A stretch of 62,412 bases of DNA, from the NCBI RefSeq assembly GCF_913062725.1, contig NZ_CAJXWY010000021.1, positions 1 to 62,412 of the forward strand. Reading direction: 5' to 3'. The notes under the pieces are model-generated. The model had not been told where the DNA came from. It made no database searches and saw only the letters and a program-made list of their open reading frames with translations. Shown here piece after piece: positions 10,011 through 18,886 of the stretch (positions within the stretch are counted from its first letter, which is position 1; each line of letters starts with the position of its first letter). The DNA comes from an uncultured Thiohalocapsa sp. GTDB taxonomy: Bacteria > Pseudomonadota > Gammaproteobacteria > Chromatiales > Chromatiaceae. Both the position numbers and the translations under genes were made by a program.

Positions 10011-11396
10011 TTGAACGAAGAAGCCATTGCATCCGCCTATGAGTTGCTGCGCGGCTCGGTGATGACCTACGGCGGTGCGCCGGTGGGGACCGTCGCCGCC
10101 GTCGCCGCGGACGACGCGGAGGCCGAGAATTATCACGATTGTTTTGTGCGCGATTTCATCCCGTCGGCGCTGGTGTTTCTGGCCGACGGCGAGACGGATA
10201 TCGTGCGTAATTTTTTGTTGACGGTGCTGCGGCTGCGCAGTCAGCACCAGCGCATTCATGGTCATCAGATCGAGCCTGCGGTGCTGCCGGCGAGCTTCCG
10301 TGTGGGCTTGGATGCGCAGGGTCAGGAGCGGGTTCGGGCGGACTTCGGCGATCATGCCATCGGCCGGGTGGCGCCGGTGGATGCGATGATGTGGTGGGTG
10401 ATTTTGCTCAACATTTATTGTCGCGCCACCGGCGATAAGGCGCTGGCGCTGGAGCCGGAGGTGCAGCGGGCGCTGCGTGGCGTGCTGGATTTGACGCTGC
10501 GCGAGGGCTTTGAGGTGTTTCCGACGCTGCTGGTGCCGGATGGCGCGTTCATGATCGATCGGCGCATGGGGGTCTATGGCCATCCGCTGGAGATCCAGTC
10601 GCTGTTCTACGGCATGCTGGTGAGTGCGGTGGAGCTGCTGCGGGATACGCCGGAGTCGCACGCTGTGCTGATGCTGGCCGAGACGCGCGCCAAGATGTTG
10701 CGCAATTACGTCCAGCTGTTCTATTGGCTGGATGTGGAGCGGCTGAACGAGATTCATCGCTACCGCACCGAAGAGTTCGGCACCGGCAGTGTCAACATGC
10801 TGAATATCTATCCGGAGTCCATTCCGGAGTGGGTGGTGGACTGGCTGCCGGCGCGGGCGGGGTTTTTGGTGGGCAATCTGGGCCCCGGGCGCATGGATTT
10901 CCGCTTTTTTGCGCTGGGTAATCTGCTCGCTATCATTTTTGGCATCACCAGTCAGCGCGAGGCCCAGGGCATCATGCGCCTGTATCAGGATCGCTGGGAG
11001 GATTTGGTTGGCAACATGCCGGCCAAGCTGGTGTATCCGGCGGTGGTGGGCAAGGAGTGGATGTTCATGACCGGCAGCGATCCGAAGAATGTGCCCTGGT
11101 CGTACCACAATGGCGGCAACTGGCCGGTGCTCATCTGGGCCTTCGTGGCGGCGGCCATGAAGACCGGCCGCGGCGACCTTGCGCAGTTGGCGCTGGATGT
11201 GGCCGACCATGGTCTGCCCCAGGCGAACTTCCCCGAGTACTATGACGGCCGCGCCGGTAATCTCATCGGCCGCCGCGCCCACCTGCGCCAGGTCTGGTCC
11301 GCCGCCGGCTACATTCTGGGGCACAAGATCGTCGAGAACGACAGGCTGCTGGACATGTTCTGCGCCGTGGACCAGCGCGAGCAGGAGGATGCCTAG
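10011..11396 (+). CDS. Alkaline/neutral invertase-like glycoside hydrolase, family GH100
   Basis: GH100 enzymes hydrolyse sucrose to glucose and fructose in the cytoplasm; the family is typical of plants and cyanobacteria and scattered in proteobacteria. The 461-residue product shows ENYHDCFVRDFIPSALVFL, IVRNFLLTVLRLRSQ, GRVAPVDAMMWWVILL (probable catalytic acid Asp124), YGHPLEIQSLFYGML, VPWSYHNGGNWPVLIW and QANFPEYYDGRAG (probable second carboxylate Glu409). There is no signal peptide. The start TTG at 10011 is in frame, and the next Met is internal. Its position before glgB and glgA suggests that sucrose hydrolysis feeds glycogen storage. Confidence 0.9.
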   Translation: MNEEAIASAYELLRGSVMTYGGAPVGTVAAVAADDAEAENYHDCFVRDFIPSALVFLADGETDIVRNFLLTVLRLRSQHQRIHGHQIEPAVLPASFRVGLDAQGQERVRADFGDHAIGRVAPVDAMMWWVILLNIYCRATGDKALALEPEVQRALRGVLDLTLREGFEVFPTLLVPDGAFMIDRRMGVYGHPLEIQSLFYGMLVSAVELLRDTPESHAVLMLAETRAKMLRNYVQLFYWLDVERLNEIHRYRTEEFGTGSVNMLNIYPESIPEWVVDWLPARAGFLVGNLGPGRMDFRFFALGNLLAIIFGITSQREAQGIMRLYQDRWEDLVGNMPAKLVYPAVVGKEWMFMTGSDPKNVPWSYHNGGNWPVLIWAFVAAAMKTGRGDLAQLALDVADHGLPQANFPEYYDGRAGNLIGRRAHLRQVWSAAGYILGHKIVENDRLLDMFCAVDQREQEDA

Positions 11397-11740
11397 TGCG
11401 GCGTGGCCGCGCTGATGCGGCCGTTGACGCCGACTCGTCGTTGTTGAGCTGCTCCGGCGCAGGCGGGTCGGCGGGTCCCTTGGCGCCGTGCATCCTGGCG
11501 CGGATCATCTGACATCGGTCGGCTGGCACCGGTCGGCTGGCGCTGGTCGTGTGGCGCTGGTCGACTGCCCGCCGGGCGGTGCGCGCGGCGTCGCGCTCAA
11601 AAAAATGGTCGACGCCGCTGCGCCCGCGCATCGAAATCCCTGGCCACTTGTGATGATATGGCCCTTATCAGGCCCACACCGGGGCCGCGGTCGCCGTGAT
11701 CGCGGCCGCGTGCGCCCCGACATCCCAAGAGGTACTGAGG
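11397..11740. other. Gene-free spacer before glgB with tandem repeat
   Basis: No credible gene lies in this 344-base stretch. It contains a 14-bp tandem array (listed separately) and an A-run at about 11600. Reading frames that span it have arginine/proline-rich shadow composition. A promoter for glgB is expected here, but I could not identify a convincing -35/-10 pair. Confidence 0.5.
11517..11567. repeat. 14-bp tandem repeat, about 3.6 copies
   Basis: Units are GGTCGGCTGGCACC, GGTCGGCTGGCGCT, GGTCGTGTGGCGCT and a partial GGTCGACTG. The period of 14 is not a multiple of three and the array is not in a gene. It lies about 175 bases upstream of glgB. Copy-number variation between strains would be expected. 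Confidence 0.75.
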
Positions 11741-13975
11741 ATGAGCCAAAGTCCGCTCGACAACAGCCTGCAACAAATCGCGGATGCCAGCCATGGCGAT
11801 CCGTTCTCGGTCCTCGGACGGCACGCGGACGGCGATGGCGTTTGTGTCAGGGTGATGCTGCCCGGCGCCGAGACGGTGACCATCGCCGATGGCAATCATG
11901 CCATGCGCCGGCGCGAGGGCACCGACATCTTCGAGTGGCGCGGTCCGGCGGCGGCCGTGCCCGAGCGCTATCGGTTGATCTGGCGCGATCACGAGCACCG
12001 TGAGCACATCGCCCACGATCCCTACTGTTTCCCGCCGCAGCTGCCGGATTTCGATATGCACCTGTTCGGCGAGGGCCGGCACTGGCACGCGTATCGGCTC
12101 CTCGGCGCCCATGTGCACGAAACCGATGGCATCGCCGGCATCCTGTTCGCGGTGTGGGCGCCACACGCGGCCCGGGTCAGCGTGGTGGGCGAGCTCAATG
12201 GCTGGGACGGACGACGCCATCCCATGCGCATCCACGGCAACGGCATTTGGGAGCTGTTCATTCCGGACCTGTCGCCCGGTGTGCTGTACAAGTTCGAGAT
12301 CCGCACCGGCGACGGCGCCATCCTGCTGAAGTCCGATCCCTATGGCCGGCGCTTCGAGGTGCGCCCGAGCACCGCGTCCATCGTCGAGCCGCCGGGCCGG
12401 TTCCGGTGGCGCGACGCCGACTGGCTCGCGGCGCGCAGGAAGCGCGACTGGCTGCACAGCCCCATGTCCATCTATGAGGTGCATCTGGGCTCCTGGCAGC
12501 GCGGGCCCGAGGGCGAGATGCTCAACTACCGGGAGCTCGCCGAGCGCCTGGTGGACTATGTGCGCGATCTGGGCTTCACGCACCTCGAGCTGATGCCGGT
12601 CACCGAGCACCCGTTCGATTTGTCCTGGGGCTACCAGACCACCGGTTATTATGCCCCCACCAGTCGCTTCGGCAGCCCGGAGGACTTCCGCTGGCTGGTC
12701 GACCACTGCCACGCCAACGGTATCGGCGTGATCCTGGACTGGGTGCCGGCCCACTTTCCGAAGGACGCCCATGGACTCGCACGCTTCGACGGCACCGCCC
12801 TGTTCGAGCACGCTGATCCGCGCCTGGGCGAGCACCTGGACTGGTCGACGCTGATCTTCAACTTCGGCCGCAACGAGGTGAAGAACTTTCTGATCTCGAG
12901 CGCCCTGTACTGGCTGGAGGAGTTCCACATCGACGGCCTGCGGGTGGATGCGGTGGCGTCCATGCTCTACCTGGACTATTCGCGCACCGACTGGATTCCC
13001 AACCGCCACGGCGGCCGCGAGAACCTGGAGGCCATCGCCTTTTTGCGCGAGCTGAATGAAATCGTCCACGATCAGGTGCCCGGGGCCCTGGTGATGGCGG
13101 AGGAGTCCACCTCCTGGTCCCAGGTGAGCCGGCCGACCTCTGTGGGCGGACTGGGGTTCGATCTGAAATGGAACATGGGGTGGATGAACGACACCCTGGA
13201 GTATTTCAAGAACGATCCGATCCACCGGCGGTTTCATCAGAACGCGCTGACGTTCAGCATGATCTACGCCTTCACGGAGAATTTTCTGCTGCCGTTCTCC
13301 CACGACGAGGTCACCCATGGCAAGCGCTCGCTGCTGTATCGCATGCCGGGGGATGAGTGGCAGCGCTTCGCCAATCTGCGCCTGCTCTACAGTTATATGT
13401 ATACCCACCCCGGCAAGAAGCTGCTGTTCATGGGCAGTGAATTCGGCCAGGGGGAGGAATGGAACAGCACGGCGGTGCTGGACTGGTATGTGTTGCAGTA
13501 TCCCTTCCACCAGGGCATACAGCAGCTGGTACGGGCCCTGAACGAGCTACATCGACACGAGACGCCCCTGCACGCCGCAGACTTCGAGCCCAGCGGCTTC
13601 GACTGGATCGACTGTCACGACGCGCACAATTCGGTGCTGGTCTACCAGCGGCGGGCGCCCGGCACGGCGGACGATGGCGCCGGCGACGCTCACGTCATCG
13701 TGGCGCTCAATTTCACGCCGGTGCCGCGGGAGGGTTATCGCATCGGCACGCCGGCGGCCGGCCCGTACCGCGAGATCTTCAACTCGGATGCGGCCGCATT
13801 CGGCGGCAGCGGCATGGGTAACGGCGGCGAGCCCATCGCCACCGAGCCGGTGAACTGGATGAATCTGTCCCATTCGCTGGTGGTCACTCTGCCGCCCCTC
13901 GCCGGGATCATCTTGAAACCGCAGGCAGCGGCGGCGGATTCGGGGCCGCCTCCAACGGCAGGCCGCACCGCCTGA
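11741..13975 (+). CDS. glgB: 1,4-alpha-glucan (glycogen) branching enzyme
   Basis: GlgB introduces alpha-1,6 branches into glycogen. The 744-residue product has N-terminal carbohydrate-binding modules ([39 protein letters not shown]) and a GH13 barrel. The nucleophile is Asp403 in [17 protein letters not shown] and the acid/base Glu454 in VMAEESTSW; the [10 protein letters not shown] motif supplies the transition-state Asp. Residue numbers match E. coli (405 and 458) closely. The ATG at 11741 follows an AAGAGG-like site and begins [11 protein letters not shown]. glgA follows after 55 bases on the same strand. Confidence 0.97.
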   Translation: MSQSPLDNSLQQIADASHGDPFSVLGRHADGDGVCVRVMLPGAETVTIADGNHAMRRREGTDIFEWRGPAAAVPERYRLIWRDHEHREHIAHDPYCFPPQLPDFDMHLFGEGRHWHAYRLLGAHVHETDGIAGILFAVWAPHAARVSVVGELNGWDGRRHPMRIHGNGIWELFIPDLSPGVLYKFEIRTGDGAILLKSDPYGRRFEVRPSTASIVEPPGRFRWRDADWLAARRKRDWLHSPMSIYEVHLGSWQRGPEGEMLNYRELAERLVDYVRDLGFTHLELMPVTEHPFDLSWGYQTTGYYAPTSRFGSPEDFRWLVDHCHANGIGVILDWVPAHFPKDAHGLARFDGTALFEHADPRLGEHLDWSTLIFNFGRNEVKNFLISSALYWLEEFHIDGLRVDAVASMLYLDYSRTDWIPNRHGGRENLEAIAFLRELNEIVHDQVPGALVMAEESTSWSQVSRPTSVGGLGFDLKWNMGWMNDTLEYFKNDPIHRRFHQNALTFSMIYAFTENFLLPFSHDEVTHGKRSLLYRMPGDEWQRFANLRLLYSYMYTHPGKKLLFMGSEFGQGEEWNSTAVLDWYVLQYPFHQGIQQLVRALNELHRHETPLHAADFEPSGFDWIDCHDAHNSVLVYQRRAPGTADDGAGDAHVIVALNFTPVPREGYRIGTPAAGPYREIFNSDAAAFGGSGMGNGGEPIATEPVNWMNLSHSLVVTLPPLAGIILKPQAAAADSGPPPTAGRTA

Positions 13976-14030
13976 ATGGCTCGCTTGGCGCAACCACGAT
14001 AGAGATTTCTGAACCTGCAGGCGGTTTGAT

Positions 14031-16073
14031 ATGGCAAAGAAGCCGACTTCCAAGGACAACGCGGTCGACGAGCCGACCGCAGCCAAGAGCACCAAAACCA
14101 CGAAGAAGCGCGCGCGCGTTGCGAAGAAGACAGTCGCCGCGGCCGGGGCCAAGCCCGCCGCCCGGCCTCGCACCCCCGCCGGCACGCCAGCCGACGCGAC
14201 AGGTGGCGCGACAGGTGGCGCCACAGCCGGCCCTGCTGCGGCGACACCCAAGCGGGCGGCCGCGCCACGGGCCCAGGGTCGGCCGCATCTGCACGACATC
14301 GCCGCGGGCGCGGAAACCGCCGCGTTGCGCCCGATGCCGCGGGTGCATGCCTTCACGCAGGCGGGATCGGCGCCCGCTGGCACCGCTGCGGCGCAGCGCA
14401 CGACCGCGCCACGCCCAGCGCCGACGCCGACGCCGACGGAGCCGCCGGCGCTGCCCGGGCCGCCCGAGGGCACCACCGTCGCCAGAGCGGCGCCCACCAC
14501 CGCTACGCCCGCCGACTCCGGCTACGCGCCCGAGCCGGAGCCGCATCCGCAGCCCCGGCATGAGCCGTCCCCGCCGCCCCAGCACCAGCAGCGCCCGAGC
14601 CTGTTCATCGTGCACATCACGCCCGAGATGGCGCCGGTGGCCAAGGTCGGCGGTCTGGCCGATGTGGTCTTCGGCCTGAGCCGGGAGCTGGCCATCCGCG
14701 GGAACCATGTGGAGATCATCCTGCCGAAGTACGACAGCCTGCGCTACGACCACATCTTCGAGCTGCATCAGGTTTATCAGGATCTTTGGGTGCCCTGGTA
14801 CGAGGGGGCCATCCACTGCACGGTCTACTTCGGCTTCGTGCATGGGCGCAAATGCTTCTTCATCGAGCCGCATTCCCACGACAACTTCTTCAACCGCGGC
14901 AGTATCTATGGCTTCGCCGACGACGTCTTGCGCTACGCGTTCTTCTCACGCGCGGCGTTGGAGTTTTTGTGGAAGGCCGGCAAGCATGCGGACATCATCC
15001 ACTGTCACGACTGGCAGACCGCCTTGGTACCGGTGTTTCTGTACGAGCTCTATCAGCAGCTCGGCATGACGCATCCGCGCGCCTGCCTGACCATCCACAA
15101 CTTCAAGCATCAGGGTGTCACCGGCGCCGAGCTGTTGCGCGCCACCGGACTACACCGGCCGGAGCACTTTTTCGATCTGCACCGCATGGGCGACAACCAG
15201 CACAAGGGGGCATTGAATCTACTCAAGGCCGGCGTTGTCTATTCCAACTTCGTGACCACCGTATCGCCCCGTTATGCGTTCGAGACCAAGGACGGCGGCC
15301 AGGGCTTTGGCCTGGAGCCGACCTTGCACACGCATCACATGAAGTACGGCGGCGTCGTCAATGGCATCGACTATGATGTGTGGAATCCGGAGGTGGACCA
15401 CTGCCTGCCGGTCCGCTATGGGGTGGAGCACATCGACGCCAAGTACGATAACAAGCGCGCCCTGCGCCGGCGCTTGATGCTGGCGGACAACGACAAGCCC
15501 ATCGTCGCCTTCGTGGGCAGGCTCGACCCGCAAAAGGGGCTGGAGCTGGTGCGGCATGCGATCTTTTATGCCCTGGAGCGCGGCGCCCAATTCGTCCTGC
15601 TGGGCTCGAGCCCCTATCAGGGCATCAACAACGATTTCTGGGGCTTGAAGCAGATGCTGAACGACAGCCCCGACTGCCACCTGGAGATCGGCTTCGACGA
15701 GGACCTGGCGCACCTGATCTATGCCGGCGCGGACATCATGCTGGTGCCGAGCCAGTTCGAGCCCTGCGGCCTTACCCAGCTCATCGCCCTGCGCTACGGC
15801 ACCATTCCCGTGGTGCGCACCGTCGGTGGTTTGGCCGATACGGTGTTCGACAAGGACCACTCCGACCGCCCACTGCACGAGCGGAACGGGTATCGCTTCG
15901 ACGACTACGACGGCCCCGGGCTGGAGTCGGCCCTCGGGCGCGCCATCGACTGCTACTACCAGTTTCCGGAGCACTTCCGCGAGCTGATGAAGAACGCCAT
16001 GCGTGCGGACTATTCGTGGAATCAGCCCGGACAGGACTACCTGAACATCTACGACTTCATACGCAATCGCTGA
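14031..16073 (+). CDS. glgA: Glycogen synthase (GT5) with a long basic N-terminal tail
   Basis: The GT5 domain starts at about residue 189 with PSLFIVHITPEMAPVAKVGG, the nucleotide-sugar lysine being in KVGGLADV. It continues with HCHDWQTALVPVFLYEL, LTIHNFKHQGV, VNGIDYDVWNPEVD, FVGRLDPQKGLELV and PSQFEPCGLTQLIALRYGTIP. The preceding 188 residues are low complexity. They open with a Lys/Ala/Thr-rich stretch (MAKKPTSKDNAVDEPTAAKS, then TKTTKKRARVAKKTVAAAGA) followed by Ala/Pro-rich linker. The opening resembles histone H1-like bacterial tails such as AlgP or PhaF. Typical GlgA is about 480 residues, so the tail is extra. The frame is continuous with the same reading-frame bias, so it is not a separate gene. 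Confidence 0.95.
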   Translation: MAKKPTSKDNAVDEPTAAKSTKTTKKRARVAKKTVAAAGAKPAARPRTPAGTPADATGGATGGATAGPAAATPKRAAAPRAQGRPHLHDIAAGAETAALRPMPRVHAFTQAGSAPAGTAAAQRTTAPRPAPTPTPTEPPALPGPPEGTTVARAAPTTATPADSGYAPEPEPHPQPRHEPSPPPQHQQRPSLFIVHITPEMAPVAKVGGLADVVFGLSRELAIRGNHVEIILPKYDSLRYDHIFELHQVYQDLWVPWYEGAIHCTVYFGFVHGRKCFFIEPHSHDNFFNRGSIYGFADDVLRYAFFSRAALEFLWKAGKHADIIHCHDWQTALVPVFLYELYQQLGMTHPRACLTIHNFKHQGVTGAELLRATGLHRPEHFFDLHRMGDNQHKGALNLLKAGVVYSNFVTTVSPRYAFETKDGGQGFGLEPTLHTHHMKYGGVVNGIDYDVWNPEVDHCLPVRYGVEHIDAKYDNKRALRRRLMLADNDKPIVAFVGRLDPQKGLELVRHAIFYALERGAQFVLLGSSPYQGINNDFWGLKQMLNDSPDCHLEIGFDEDLAHLIYAGADIMLVPSQFEPCGLTQLIALRYGTIPVVRTVGGLADTVFDKDHSDRPLHERNGYRFDDYDGPGLESALGRAIDCYYQFPEHFRELMKNAMRADYSWNQPGQDYLNIYDFIRNR

Positions 16074-16207
16074 CGGCGGCGGCTGCCTCGGCGTCGCCGG
16101 CTTCAACGCCGCCCATCTCGGCTAGCCTGTGCGCCGGGGGCAGCGCCCAATGAGCCACATCCGCCGCGGGCGCTGCAAGCCCGTGGGGAGCATCAGAGAG
16201 ATACAGC

Positions 16208-17461
16208 ATGCGCAGTCAGAACGCGATGAGTCGCAACCAGCCCACCCCGACCCATGGCGCGTCGTCGTCGGGGCCGGTGCCCACGCGCACCCCGGCGCTC
16301 GGGCCGCAGCAGCCGCCGCACGACCCCGTCGCAGGCGCGAGGGCTGCCCGCAGCCGCGGGCGCAGCGGGCGCCGGCGCCGCCAGCGGCACTGGATCGGCG
16401 CCGGTGTGCTGAGCGCCGCGCTGCTGCTGACCGGCTGTGGCGATGAATCGCCGGCGGTGACCGCCCGCTTCGACGCCTTCGGCGATGTGGTGGACCTCAG
16501 TGTGGTGCAGGTGAGGCCGGATGAGGCGGAGCAGGCGCTCGAGACGATTCGAACACAGTTCCAGGACCTGGAGCTCGCGCTCATGCCATGGAATGACGGC
16601 CAGATGGCGCGGATCAATCGTCTGCTGCCGACCGGAGAGACTTTTTCCGCGCCCGTGCTGGTGTTGCCGCTGGTGCATCTGAGCCAGCGCTACGCCGATC
16701 TCAGTGAGAATCTGTTCAACCCCGCCATCGGCAAGCTGACGGCGCTCTGGGGATTCAACACGGATGTGCCCGAGGGGATGCGCCCACCCCCGGAGCACGC
16801 CATCCAGCGCCTGCTCGATGCCAATCCGCAGATGTCGGACATCGAGGTGGATATCCTCAAGCTGACCGGGCGCAATACGTCCCTGCGGCTCGATTTTTCT
16901 TCGATGGTGCAGGCGTATGCGATCGATCTTGCGATTGCTGATCTGCGCGCGCGCGATATCCGCAATGCCCAAATCAAGACCGGTGCCAATCTGCGCGCCA
17001 TCGGCGAGCGCAGCGGACAGCCCTGGCGGGCGACGATTCCACGCGCGAGCGGCTCCGGCGTCTTCGCAACCCTCAGTCTCGAGGCCGACGAGAGCGTCGT
17101 CACGCGCTCGGTCCATGATCGTAACTGGCTGCATCAGGGCACCCTTTATCATGGCATCCTCGATCCGCGCACCGGCCGTCCGGTGACCCACACCCAGTCG
17201 GTGACCGTGCTGCATCCGGAGGCGACGGTGGCTGCGGCGGCCGCCGTCGCCTTGTTCGTGGCGGGTCCGGATCAGTGGCAGGACGTCGCCCGCACGCTGG
17301 GGATCGAGTATGTGATGCTGGCCGATCGCGACGGCACCGTGCGGATGAGCCCCGAGCTGCATGAGCGGCTGACGATGATCGATCGGCATGCACCGATCGA
17401 GCTGAGTCCGCCGCTGAGCGAGCCCGAGACCCAGGCCATGAACCCGTCCAACAAGCCATGA
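16208..17461 (+). CDS. ApbE-like lipoprotein, degenerate flavin transferase
   Basis: The 417-residue protein has a 60-residue Arg-rich N-terminal region, a hydrophobic helix and a lipobox LLLTGC (Cys77). The remainder follows the ApbE (FAD:protein FMN transferase) plan: LFNPAIGKLTALWGFN, TSLRLDFSSMVQAYAIDLAI, ANLRAIGERSGQPW, GILDPRTGRPVTHT and ATVAAAAAVALFVAG. Two motifs are altered. The usual Gly-Ile-Ala-Lys-Gly segment reads SSMVQA, and the Asp and Thr of the ADALAT motif that bind Mg are Ala and Val. It may bind flavin without transferring it. The ATG at 16208 follows AGAGAG. It is convergent with the DUF2252 gene 48 bases away. Confidence 0.8.
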   Translation: MRSQNAMSRNQPTPTHGASSSGPVPTRTPALGPQQPPHDPVAGARAARSRGRSGRRRRQRHWIGAGVLSAALLLTGCGDESPAVTARFDAFGDVVDLSVVQVRPDEAEQALETIRTQFQDLELALMPWNDGQMARINRLLPTGETFSAPVLVLPLVHLSQRYADLSENLFNPAIGKLTALWGFNTDVPEGMRPPPEHAIQRLLDANPQMSDIEVDILKLTGRNTSLRLDFSSMVQAYAIDLAIADLRARDIRNAQIKTGANLRAIGERSGQPWRATIPRASGSGVFATLSLEADESVVTRSVHDRNWLHQGTLYHGILDPRTGRPVTHTQSVTVLHPEATVAAAAAVALFVAGPDQWQDVARTLGIEYVMLADRDGTVRMSPELHERLTMIDRHAPIELSPPLSEPETQAMNPSNKP

Positions 17462-17509
17462 ACCGCATCCGCCAACACAGCGCCGACGCAGAGGCCCGCC
17501 GGGCGCGTG

Positions 17510-18853
17510 TCAGTGGGGCAGCAGCGCCCGCAGCAGGCGGTGGTCGGTGATGTGCTGCAGGGCATAGCCGGCGCAGGCGTCCAGCAGGGCCTCGGTCTGC
17601 TGGGGTAGGACGGCGGCCATGGCCGCCTCGAAGCGCGTCGAGCGCCGGTCGCCGCGGGCGTGGGCCAGCGCCAGAGCCTCGCCGCAGGCGGCGGCGTAGG
17701 CGCCCAGGCGTTTGCCGGGGTGTTGCTTTGCCAGGCCGATGTCCTCGGGGTCGATGCCGACCCGCGCATGATGGCGCGAGCGCACCAGCCAGTGCTTGTC
17801 TTCCCACACCGCCTCGTCCAGCACCATGTCCGGGCTGCGCTGCATGCGGCGCTGGCAATCGACGGTGAGATGGGCCGGGTCCAGTCGATTTTCGGGGCGC
17901 AGGTCCGGGAAGTGGTACAGGGGGCTGGCCGGGCGCTGTTGCTTGATTTCCACCAGGTGGCAGAGCGGCAGGTCGGCGTCGCCGGCGAACTCTTGCGGCC
18001 CCACCAGCAGATAGAAGCGCTCCAGATCCACCGAGCCGGTGCCAGCCCCCAGGCGGAGCACCAGGTCGAGCACGGTGTCGTCGACGTAGGGGCGAAAGGC
18101 CCGGCGCACCTGTCGGGCACGCCCGGCCTCGAGGGCCGCGAAGCGATCGGGTCGGTCACGGAAGCGCAGGCGGCCGTCGCGGCGCTCGATCGCTTTTGCG
18201 AGCGCGCTCTTGGTGGCGAAATCCCGGCCGCCGGCGCGTCGGCGCCGGGCCTTTTTGAAGGGCTTGCGCAGCACATGGCCCGCGGGGAAGTGGGTCAGCG
18301 CGCCGTCGCGCCGGGCCGGGTCCGCCACGGCCTCGCGGCAGGTTTGGGTGTAGGCGGCGAGGAAGGCGCGGCCGGCGGCGCGTGCGTCGTCGTCCGTGGC
18401 CGCCGTCAGCGCCGCCGGGTCGTCGAGGTCGGCGGCGTAGCGCCCATCCAGCACGCCGCGGCAATAGTCCGCCGCCAGCGTCAGGCTGACCAGATAGCGG
18501 GCTAGGTCCCAGACGGCATGGCCCATGCAGGCGTCGTCGTAGTCGTTGGGGCAGAAGACCACGGTGTCGCCATGGGAGCCCTCTTCGGTGAGAAAGCCGA
18601 AGTTGGAAATATGGCAGTCGCCCATGACGGTGGTGGCGGGGACTTGCGTGAGCAGTGGCGGCGGTAATTGCAGCGCACCGCCGGCGAGGTCGGCGTAGTA
18701 GAGCTGTGCCGAGCCGCGCAGGAAGCGCAGGGGGCTCGCGGCCATTTTTCGGTGCTTCGGCGTGGGCACGCCGGCGCCGGGGTCGACGCCGTCGACACGC
18801 AGGAGCTCGGCGCGGATCAGGTCCCGGCGTTGGGGGCTGTCTGTCGTATACAT
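17510..18853 (-). CDS. DUF2252 protein (kinase-like fold)
   Basis: This 447-residue protein carries the DUF2252 landmarks: HRKMAASPLRFLRGSAQLYY, VMGDCHISNFGFLTEEG, CPNDYDDACMGHAVWDLARY, FKKARRRRAGGRDFATKSAL and FYLLVGPQEFAGDADLPLCH. The HxxN arrangement in GDCHISNFG and the NDYDD motif resemble the catalytic and metal-binding loops of aminoglycoside-phosphotransferase-type kinases; this is my inference. Substrate unknown. It starts 33 bases after the PhoD-like gene ends, so the two are probably one transcript. Confidence 0.85.
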   Translation of the reverse strand: MYTTDSPQRRDLIRAELLRVDGVDPGAGVPTPKHRKMAASPLRFLRGSAQLYYADLAGGALQLPPPLLTQVPATTVMGDCHISNFGFLTEEGSHGDTVVFCPNDYDDACMGHAVWDLARYLVSLTLAADYCRGVLDGRYAADLDDPAALTAATDDDARAAGRAFLAAYTQTCREAVADPARRDGALTHFPAGHVLRKPFKKARRRRAGGRDFATKSALAKAIERRDGRLRFRDRPDRFAALEAGRARQVRRAFRPYVDDTVLDLVLRLGAGTGSVDLERFYLLVGPQEFAGDADLPLCHLVEIKQQRPASPLYHFPDLRPENRLDPAHLTVDCQRRMQRSPDMVLDEAVWEDKHWLVRSRHHARVGIDPEDIGLAKQHPGKRLGAYAAACGEALALAHARGDRRSTRFEAAMAAVLPQQTEALLDACAGYALQHITDHRLLRALLPH

Positions 18854-18886
18854 ATCGCGAATCCTTGTGGTCAGGCGGCGCCGGCG

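Noticed and set aside
9573..11324. 583-codon open frame antisense to the GH100 gene
   Set aside because: It is His/Arg/Gln-rich and covers parts of two genes and the spacer between them; no domain is seen.
11263..11631. 122-codon leftward frame at the end of the GH100 gene
   Set aside because: It overlaps the certain GH100 coding end and has shadow composition (Arg/Ala/Pro/Ser-rich).
11597..13510. 637-codon open frame antisense to glgB
   Set aside because: glgB is intact with catalytic residues; the antisense frame has no family match and typical shadow composition.
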